NCBI GenBank assembly: GCA_015655535.1
Contig: JAATEW010000054.1
Span: forward strand, 1 to 12,685
DNA length: 12,685 nucleotides
DNA from: Hyphomicrobiales bacterium
GTDB taxonomy: Bacteria > Pseudomonadota > Alphaproteobacteria > Rhizobiales > Beijerinckiaceae
Direction of reading: 5' to 3'
This document shows, piece by piece, positions 7,554 through 12,685 of the stretch (position 1 is the first letter of the stretch; every line of letters starts with the position of its first letter). The notes under the pieces are model-generated. The model was not told the origin of the DNA, searched no databases, and saw nothing but the letters and a program-made list of their open reading frames with translations. The position numbers were made by a program, and so were the translations under genes.

Positions 7554-8340
7554 GGCCGCCGCCAATATAGGCGTCTACCACGCGCGGGTCTGCGGATACG
7601 GTGGCGTAATCGCCCTCCGCCAGCACTTTGCCGCGCGCGAGCACCGTGATGCGATGGCAGAGCGAAGCGACCACCGAAAGATTATGCTCGACCATCAAAA
7701 TGGTTCTTGTCGTGCCGATGTCGCGGATGAGTTCCGCGATGCGGCTGATGTCCTCGTGGCCCATGCCGGCCATTGGCTCGTCGAGCAGCATCATTTCGGG
7801 ATCGAGCGCAAGCGTCGTTGCGATCTCGAGCGCCCGCTTGCGGCCGTAAGATAATTCCGCCGCGAGCGTATCGATGAGATGCGCGAGATCGACCCGCTCC
7901 GCGAGCGCCGCGGCTTCGCCGTTGAGATGATCGAGCACGCGCTGCGGGCACCAGAAAGTATAAGAAGGACCGGATCGCTTTTGCAGCGCGAGCCTGATGT
8001 TCTCCAATACCGTCAGGTGCGGAAACACGGCGGAGATCTGAAACGAGCGCACCAGGCCAAGCCGCGCCACATCGGCCGGACGCAGGCCGGAAATATTGCG
8101 GCCATTGTAGAGGATCGTGCCGGCCGAGGGCGTCAGGAATTTGGACAAAAGGTTGAAGCAAGTGGTCTTGCCCGCGCCGTTCGGCCCGATCAGAGCGTGG
8201 ATCTTGCCGCGTCTTATGTTGAGCGCGACACCATCGACGGCCTTGAAGCCCTTGAACTCTTTCGTCAGCCCCTCGGTCCGCAAAATCGTATCGGCGTCGA
8301 TCCTCTCCGTCCTTGGCGTGGATTCCAAGATCTGATCCAT
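7546..8340 (-). CDS. livG: Branched-chain amino acid-type ABC transporter ATPase, LivG family
   Basis: A 264-residue cytoplasmic ABC ATPase and the first gene of the importer. Walker A is GPNGAGKT (52-59), the Q-loop is Gln101 in VRSFQIS, the signature is LSYGRK (163-168), Walker B is MMLLDE (183-188) and the H-loop His is 219 in VEHN. Family features are the insert between the Q-loop and the signature, AGMGHEDI after Walker B, and the C-terminal ending DPRVVDAYIGGGHA, which LivG/LptB-type ATPases share. The ATG at 8340 gives a standard N-terminus. The open frame continues upstream to 8490 and offers an ATG at 8382, but that part is basic and unlike the family. The ribosome-binding site is weak at both. 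The gene lies 104 bases after the stop of the 155-aa protein on the same strand, so the two groups could share a transcript. Confidence 0.92.
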   Translation of the reverse strand: MDQILESTPRTERIDADTILRTEGLTKEFKGFKAVDGVALNIRRGKIHALIGPNGAGKTTCFNLLSKFLTPSAGTILYNGRNISGLRPADVARLGLVRSFQISAVFPHLTVLENIRLALQKRSGPSYTFWCPQRVLDHLNGEAAALAERVDLAHLIDTLAAELSYGRKRALEIATTLALDPEMMLLDEPMAGMGHEDISRIAELIRDIGTTRTILMVEHNLSVVASLCHRITVLARGKVLAEGDYATVSADPRVVDAYIGGGHA

Positions 8341-8444
8341 TGCCGATATTTGCCTATGGAGACGTTCCTGAACGCAGAGCATCGGCCAGTTTCGGCTTTC
8401 CTGCAAGCTCCGCCAAACGTCGAAGCGCGAGCGCCCGTGCCAGC

Positions 8445-8912
8445 TCAGCCTTTTTGTTCGCTGGCGTCGAGAATCCAGGTCTGCTCGCAAAACGAGACGT
8501 AAAGCCTCTCCTGCCCCAAGGCGGCGCCGAGTTCGATCGCCAGTTCGTTCAGCATGGCTTCGACAGCCTCATCGGACAGATGTCCGAGATAGGCATGCAC
8601 CGCCTCGCCGGTGAAGACCGCGACCGGCTCGCGGTCGGAGCCGACGGTTCCATCCTCGCGCGGCCAAGCGTAGGTCACTTCGGCGCGCGTGAACATGCCG
8701 GAAAGCGCCGGCAGGCCGGCGCTGACGCGCCGCCGCATCCAGGCATGCGCGGTCCGCACGGCTTCGGATATGTCATAGACGCGGCCTTCCGCGTCCCATC
8801 CCTCGCGCAAGCCGACCGTGATCCTGAAGTCGCGGCGCGGCCCATAGGAATTCGGCACCATGACATAATCACTGTGCTGAAATCCTGCGCGCTGCACCTT
8901 ATTGTCCGTCAC
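8445..8912 (-). CDS. Conserved-looking hypothetical protein, 155 aa
   Basis: I do not recognise this family. The protein is soluble, with no signal peptide or membrane segment. It appears as alternating strands and helices: YVMVPNSYGPRRDFRITVGLREGWD (16-40), a helix ISEAVRTAHAWMRRRV (48-63), a strand with ALSGMFTRAEVTYAWP (69-84), EPVAVFTGEAVHAYLGHLSDEAVEAMLNELAIELGAALGQ (95-134) and a final strand ERLYVSFCEQTWIL (135-148). There is no obvious catalytic or metal-binding cluster. The start is GTG at 8912, chosen because TGAGGAA just before it gives a good SD. That SD overlaps the TGA of the methyltransferase, so the two genes are probably translated together. Reality as a gene is supported by the coupling and by the ordered, non-repetitive composition. 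Function unknown. Confidence 0.75.
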   Translation of the reverse strand: MTDNKVQRAGFQHSDYVMVPNSYGPRRDFRITVGLREGWDAEGRVYDISEAVRTAHAWMRRRVSAGLPALSGMFTRAEVTYAWPREDGTVGSDREPVAVFTGEAVHAYLGHLSDEAVEAMLNELAIELGAALGQERLYVSFCEQTWILDASEQKG

Positions 8913-8921
8913 GCTCGTTCC

Positions 8922-9554
8922 TCACGCAGGATCTTTGCGCCAAAGGCTCGCAAGCCAAGGCTGCTGCTCGCGCGGTGCGCCGTCCGGGCGATAATAATGC
9001 CCGCGTTCGGTGAAACCGGCTACCGTCATATAGGTCCGCCAAGCGTCAAGATCGTGATAGGCGCCGTAGCGCCCGGCGATCCAGCCTTCCTGGTTTTGTC
9101 CGCGCGGGTTCGACGAAAACAAAATGCCGCCTGGCTTCAATGTGGCGTGCAATTGCTTCAGCACGCGCGGCAGTTCCTGGCTCGGAACGTGAAACAAGGA
9201 AGCATTGGCGAAGACACCATCGAAATGGGATTGCGGCAAGCTGAGCTGAAGGAAATCCTGATGCCAGACTTCGCATCCGCTATAAGCGCGTGCCATGACG
9301 GCGAAATGCTCGGCGCCATCGAGCCCGATCGCATGATGCCCGCGCTCGGCGAAGACCTTGAGGTCGCGTCCGGGGCCGCAGCCGAAATCGAGAATTTTGA
9401 ACGGAGGCGCCGCCTCGATCGCGCCCAGCAAGGCTTCGATGTTCTGACTGACATCGTGATCGCAGGTGCCCCGCCGGAATTCCTCGGCATGCTGATTATA
9501 ATGGCCGAGCGTGACGGCGACCGCCTTTTCCAGATCCTGCGGACTGAGTTTCAT
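8922..9554 (-). CDS. Class I SAM-dependent methyltransferase
   Basis: A 210-residue cytoplasmic methyltransferase with the seven-strand Rossmann-like fold. Motif I is ILDFGCGPGRD (54-64), binding S-adenosylmethionine. Asp79 at the end of the second strand (AIGLDG) fits the ribose-binding acid. HQDFLQL (98-104) is motif III-like, FDGVFANASLFHVP (111-124) is the motif IV region, and LKPGGILFSS (139-148) is the post-motif strand. The N-terminal HYNQHAEEFRRGTCDHDVSQNIEALL (18-43) resembles a conserved lead helix in a group of small bacterial methyltransferases, but their substrate is not known to me. The start ATG at 9554 has only a weak SD; no better start lies upstream. The stop lies 9 bases before the start of the 155-aa protein, so the two form a tight pair. 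The gene diverges from the DoxX gene. Confidence 0.88.
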   Translation of the reverse strand: MKLSPQDLEKAVAVTLGHYNQHAEEFRRGTCDHDVSQNIEALLGAIEAAPPFKILDFGCGPGRDLKVFAERGHHAIGLDGAEHFAVMARAYSGCEVWHQDFLQLSLPQSHFDGVFANASLFHVPSQELPRVLKQLHATLKPGGILFSSNPRGQNQEGWIAGRYGAYHDLDAWRTYMTVAGFTERGHYYRPDGAPREQQPWLASLWRKDPA

Positions 9555-9704
9555 GGCCGGTATTCATTCCCACGATCGACGGATGGGGTTCAAGCCGCTT
9601 TTACCACGGAAGGCGACTCCATGCGCCGTTTTCGCCGCGCGACGGCTCGGCTATGCTGAGCGGGGAAGCAAAGACCACTCACACCTCCTCAAAAGAGAGA
9701 GCCA
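9555..9704. other. Divergent intergenic region between methyltransferase and DoxX genes
   Basis: These 150 bases should hold promoters for both directions: the methyltransferase group on the minus strand, and doxX on the plus strand, whose SD (AGAGAG, about 9694-9699) stands before the ATG at 9705. I could not identify convincing -35/-10 boxes or an operator. Confidence 0.35.
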
Positions 9705-10103
9705 ATGACTCAAAAAAATTTGACGACCGTCTGGGCGCCGCGCCTGCTCAGCCTGTTGCGCATTGTCGCCGCTTTGCTCTTCATCGAGCACGGGACGCAG
9801 AAGCTGTTCGGATTTCCGCCATCGGCGCATCCGGCGCCAGCCGTATTGTCGCTCTTATGGGTCGCGGCGATTTTCGAAGCCATTGGCGGCATTTTTATTC
9901 TGCTCGGGCTCTTCACGCGTCCCGTGGCTTTTCTTCTTTCGGGAGAAATGGCCTTCGCCTATTGGCTCTATCATGCGCCGAATAGCTTCTTCCCGGCCAA
10001 CAATGGCGGCGACGCAGCCATTCTTTTTTGCTTCGTCTTTCTCTATATGGCCGCCGCCGGCGGCGGCCCCTTCAGCCTCGATGGGCTCAGAAAGACGTCC
10101 TGA
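9705..10103 (+). CDS. DoxX family membrane protein
   Basis: A 132-residue inner-membrane protein with four hydrophobic segments at about 14-28, 47-69, 72-90 and 104-119, the usual DoxX layout and length. Family signs are LRIVAALLFIEHGTQKLFG (18-36), EAIGGIFILLGLFTRPVA (58-75), EMAFAYWLYHAP (81-92) and the end GGDAAILFCFVFLYMAAAGGGPFSLD (101-126). DoxX relatives are linked to quinone or redox functions, such as the DoxD/DoxA thiosulphate:quinone oxidoreductase of Acidianus. Most bacterial members are uncharacterised, so no reaction is claimed. The start has a clear SD (AGAGAG). It is a single gene, convergent with the autotransporter and divergent from the methyltransferase. Confidence 0.9.
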   Translation: MTQKNLTTVWAPRLLSLLRIVAALLFIEHGTQKLFGFPPSAHPAPAVLSLLWVAAIFEAIGGIFILLGLFTRPVAFLLSGEMAFAYWLYHAPNSFFPANNGGDAAILFCFVFLYMAAAGGGPFSLDGLRKTS

Positions 10104-10110
10104 CAACCAA

Positions 10111-10141
10111 TTTTGAGATCGGGCAAAGCCCGGTCTCAGAA
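10111..10141. terminator. Hairpin between convergent genes, candidate terminator
   Basis: TGAGATCGGGC (10114-10124), loop AAA, then GCCCGGTCTCA (10128-10138) form an 11-base-pair stem with one T-G pair in the plus-strand RNA and one A/C mismatch in the minus-strand RNA. Outer T-G and T-A pairs extend it to 10111-10141. It starts 10 bases after the doxX-family stop, and its 3' arm contains the autotransporter stop codon (10136-10138). There is no T run on either side. It more likely serves the plus-strand transcript, since in the other direction it would sit within the coding end. Confidence 0.45.
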
Positions 10142-12685
10142 CTGGTATCGCATGCCTGCGTTGAAGGCATAGCCGTTGATATTGTCGCCGAAGCGATAGT
10201 CGCCGCGCACGAAGCCGAGCATGCCGGTGTTCAGGATCTGCGCCGCGACGCCGAGGCCGACCTGCTCGAAGGTTCCGATCCGCGACACCGTGATCGGAAC
10301 ATTGCCGCCCGCCGCCTGGAAGGTCGTCGTCGTGTCGCCTTCGAACTCGCGCCACACGCTGCCCGTCAGGAACGGCTGGATCGCCACCGTCTCGAACGAA
10401 TAATTCGTACCGATCCGCACGCCCGCGCGCCCGATCAGGCTGTTGATCGGATTGAAGCTCAAAGTGCCATAGACATTGCTCGCCGGATCGATGCCGACCC
10501 GCAATTGCGGCACGCTCAGGCTCGAATAGAGAACCGCCAGCGAGGGTTCGACGAAGAACTGCCGCGTCACGTCATAGCGGTAGCCGATCGAGCCATTGGC
10601 CGAAATGGCATTGCCGTCGAGATTCTGCTGGTTGAGGAAGGCGACCGGGTTCGACACCTTCATATTGTAGAAATCTTCGCGCACCTGGAAGTCGGCGAAG
10701 AAATTATGTCCGGTGAAGGCGCCGTAAATGCCGACGAAGGGAACCGTGGCCTCATTCGTGCTGGTGCCGCTTTGAAGCTCCTGCGCATCGAGGATGACCT
10801 GACCGGCGGTGACGCCGAAATGCAGGTTATAGCCGGTGTTTTCGACGTTGAAGAGACCGAGGTCGATACCCGTCTGGAAGCCGTTGAAGGTGGTGCGCAC
10901 CAGCGAATTCGCCGCCGTCGCGCCGCCGGCATTTTGCGTGACGCCGACCGAGCTCACATCGTTGCGGCCGTCGGCGATGCGGATCCACGGACCGCCGCCC
11001 ACCTGGTTGGGCTTGGGGTCGGGCGGAGCCGAGATGAAGGCCGAGGCATTCTGGAAGAAGCCAACGTTCACCGCCGCCAGCGACGCCGCGATGCTGGTTG
11101 CGAAGGCCGGCGCGGCGCCGGGGTTCAAGGCAGAGGTCACGCAGACATTCGGGCCGCAATTCGCCAATGAATAATTGACGATGCCGGCCGAGCCAAAGCC
11201 CGATCCCTGGCTGAAATTGGCGATGCTGGCATTGGTGACGACCGGGATCCCCGTCGAGAAGAAGCCCCTGGCGCCGACGCCGTTCACATTGATGACCGTA
11301 TTGCCAGTCGTCGTGCCGCCGATGCGAAGCTGGTCGGCCGCGCCGCCGCTGTTGAGCGCGGCGTCGACGTTCAAGGTCGAGGCGCCGCTGGCAACATAAT
11401 TTCCGGTCACGTTGACGACGTTCCCCGTGACGCCGTTCACCATATTGATGATGCCGGAGTTAGTGAGCGTTCCGGTGACATTATAGGTGCCGAAATTGTT
11501 CAGCGTGCCGGTATTGGTCAAATCGTCGTTGACGGTGCCGTAGTTCGTGATCGTGCCATTGTTGGTGACGAGACCTGCGACGTTCAACGTGCCGCCGGAA
11601 TTGACCGTCACGAAGCCATCGTTGGTCAGGGCGCCGCTGATTGTGACCGTGCTCGCGTTGGTTACGCCCAGCGAGGCACTCGCCTCGTTGTGAAAGGTCG
11701 TGGTGTTTACATTCAGATTGCCGATGACATTGAAGGTGCCCGTATTGTCGACAAGCGGTGCGTTGATGGACCCCTGCGCGTTGAAGATACCCGCGTTGGA
11801 AATGGCATTGGTCGCCGTGATGACGCTCGTTGACGTCGTCCCAAACGTGCCGCCGCTATTATTGACGATATTGTCCACCGCGACATTCGTCGCATCCCAT
11901 GTGGCATTATTTTGAATCAGCGCGGTATTGCCGGTGACGTCGCCCGTCCATGTGCCGTTGTTGGTAATGCTGCCAGCCACGCTGTTGACGTTGCCGTTCC
12001 ACGCACCATTATTGACGACCGTGCCGGAGTTGCTCAAGAAGGCATTGACGGTGCCGTTATTCGTAATCGAGCCGGTCGCGTTGTTCGTTATGGTGCCGAA
12101 TGTGGCCACGCCGCCTGAATCGACTTTGAACGTGCCGCTGTTTGACAGCGACGAACTGGCGGTGATCGAACCGGTCGCACCGATCTCCAACGTACCGCCG
12201 TTGACCGTGGTCGCGCCCGTATAGGTGTTAGCGCCGGTCAAGGTCTGCGTGCCCGCCGTCAGCGTCAGCCCGCCAGTGCCCTGAATGGCGCCGCCGAAGG
12301 TCGAACTGGCGTTCGACAAGGTGAGCGTATTCGCGCCGAGGTTCACCGTGCCCGTCTGACCGGCCGCCGTATTGCCGAGCGTCACGATCGACGTGCCCGC
12401 CGCCAGGCCGGAGATGTCGAAGGTCGCACCCGTCGCCAGATCGACCGCGCTCGATTGCGAAATCGAGCCCGTGCCCGAAAGGGCCAGCGTCCCGCCATTG
12501 ATCGTGGTCGCACCCGTATAGGTATTGATGCCGGAAAGCGTCTGCGTGCCTGCCGTCAGCGTCAGGCCGCCGGTTCCCTGGATCACGCCGCCGAATGTCG
12601 AACTCGCATTCGACAAGGTGAGCGAATTCGCCCCGAGATTCACCGTGCCCGTCTGGCCGGCCGCGGTATTACCGAGAGTCACAAT
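10136..12685 (-). CDS. Type V autotransporter with repeat-rich passenger and outer-membrane beta-barrel (5' end outside window)
   Basis: The frame is open to the window edge, so the signal peptide and first part of the passenger are missing; 849 residues are visible. Residues 1-166 are PATR-like passenger strands (INTYTGATTINGGTLALSG and ANTYTGATTVNGGTLEIG) in 99-residue repeats. Residues about 172-430 are short Asn/Gly repeats (SNSGTVVNNGAW, SITNNGTWTG, LVTNNGTITNYGTV), suited to a long right-handed beta-helix. Residues about 430-500 look like the passenger end next to the barrel (ADQLRIGGTTTGNTVINVNG). Two Cys, 510 and 515, follow. Residues about 564-849 are the autotransporter beta-barrel (PF03797 type), from GGGPWIRIADGR to the classical C-terminus GYAFNAGMRYQF, whose terminal Phe is the outer-membrane insertion signal. 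It should be a cell-surface protein, perhaps adhesive. No catalytic motif is visible, so the passenger's task is unknown. Confidence 0.9.
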   Translation of the reverse strand: MVTLGNTAAGQTGTVNLGANSLTLSNASSTFGGVIQGTGGLTLTAGTQTLSGINTYTGATTINGGTLALSGTGSISQSSAVDLATGATFDISGLAAGTSIVTLGNTAAGQTGTVNLGANTLTLSNASSTFGGAIQGTGGLTLTAGTQTLTGANTYTGATTVNGGTLEIGATGSITASSSLSNSGTFKVDSGGVATFGTITNNATGSITNNGTVNAFLSNSGTVVNNGAWNGNVNSVAGSITNNGTWTGDVTGNTALIQNNATWDATNVAVDNIVNNSGGTFGTTSTSVITATNAISNAGIFNAQGSINAPLVDNTGTFNVIGNLNVNTTTFHNEASASLGVTNASTVTISGALTNDGFVTVNSGGTLNVAGLVTNNGTITNYGTVNDDLTNTGTLNNFGTYNVTGTLTNSGIINMVNGVTGNVVNVTGNYVASGASTLNVDAALNSGGAADQLRIGGTTTGNTVINVNGVGARGFFSTGIPVVTNASIANFSQGSGFGSAGIVNYSLANCGPNVCVTSALNPGAAPAFATSIAASLAAVNVGFFQNASAFISAPPDPKPNQVGGGPWIRIADGRNDVSSVGVTQNAGGATAANSLVRTTFNGFQTGIDLGLFNVENTGYNLHFGVTAGQVILDAQELQSGTSTNEATVPFVGIYGAFTGHNFFADFQVREDFYNMKVSNPVAFLNQQNLDGNAISANGSIGYRYDVTRQFFVEPSLAVLYSSLSVPQLRVGIDPASNVYGTLSFNPINSLIGRAGVRIGTNYSFETVAIQPFLTGSVWREFEGDTTTTFQAAGGNVPITVSRIGTFEQVGLGVAAQILNTGMLGFVRGDYRFGDNINGYAFNAGMRYQF
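12188..12685 (-). repeat. 297-base direct repeats in the autotransporter passenger
   Basis: The segment from TLGNTAAGQTGTVNLGAN (coding start near 12679) recurs exactly 99 residues (297 bases) later, near 12382. One full unit (12679-12383) and 65 residues of the next (12382-12188) are visible, nearly identical in protein and closely similar in DNA. After GGTLEIG the similarity ends. Further copies probably lie beyond the window edge. Similarity kept at the DNA level suggests recent duplication or gene conversion and makes the copy number prone to change. Confidence 0.85.

Noticed and set aside
8313..9659. Long open frame (448 aa) on the plus strand across livG, the 155-aa gene and the methyltransferase
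   Set aside because: It runs antisense through three separate genes, including clear methyltransferase motifs, and has no domain of its own.
10028..11170. Plus-strand frame (380 aa) opposite the autotransporter barrel
   Set aside because: It is antisense to the clearly recognisable beta-barrel domain and has a low-complexity Arg/Ala/Asp composition.
11396..12172. Short repeats considered as a CRISPR-like array
   Set aside because: They are degenerate, in frame, and code for Asn/Gly-rich beta-helix strands; no constant repeat with unique spacers is present.

Overview
The window reads as part of an alphaproteobacterial chromosome, most likely of the order Hyphomicrobiales (Rhizobiales). The reasons are GC-rich coding DNA, GTG as well as ATG starts, LIV-type ABC transporter proteins of the rhizobial style, and an autotransporter built of PATR-like repeats. 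This placement is inferred from protein style only; there is no rRNA or other marker gene.

Layout. (1) 2-1240, plus strand: the C-terminal part of an alpha/beta hydrolase, then a divergent short-chain dehydrogenase with a strong Shine-Dalgarno site. (2) 1241-1871: about 630 bases with no gene I can support, opening with a hairpin. (3) 1872-3644, plus strand: an exported, probably PQQ-binding sorbosone/glucose-dehydrogenase-type beta-propeller fused to a C-terminal c-type cytochrome domain. (4) 3679-8340, minus strand: a complete branched-chain-amino-acid-type (HAAT/LIV) ABC importer in transcription order ATPase (livG-like), ATPase (livF-like), periplasmic binding protein, permease (livH-like), permease (livM-like). 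Genes overlap or nearly touch, except for a 51-base AT-rich gap before the binding protein. (5) 8445-9554, minus strand, upstream of the transporter: a class I SAM methyltransferase followed 9 bases later by an unrecognised 155-aa protein. (6) 9705-10103, plus strand: a DoxX-family membrane protein. (7) 10136-12685, minus strand: a large type V autotransporter, cut at its N-terminal side by the window edge. Its passenger has 99-residue repeats, then short Asn/Gly-rich repeats, and ends in an outer-membrane beta-barrel.

The clearest anomaly is in the transporter's binding protein. It is frameshifted exactly inside three perfect tandem copies of a 7-base unit (6190-6210). Two copies would restore a normal 400-residue binding protein, so this is either a slipped-strand mutation that disables the importer, a reversible switch, or a sequencing/assembly error. 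The other genes look like ordinary housekeeping or accessory genes. I do not see a convincing undescribed multi-gene system here.
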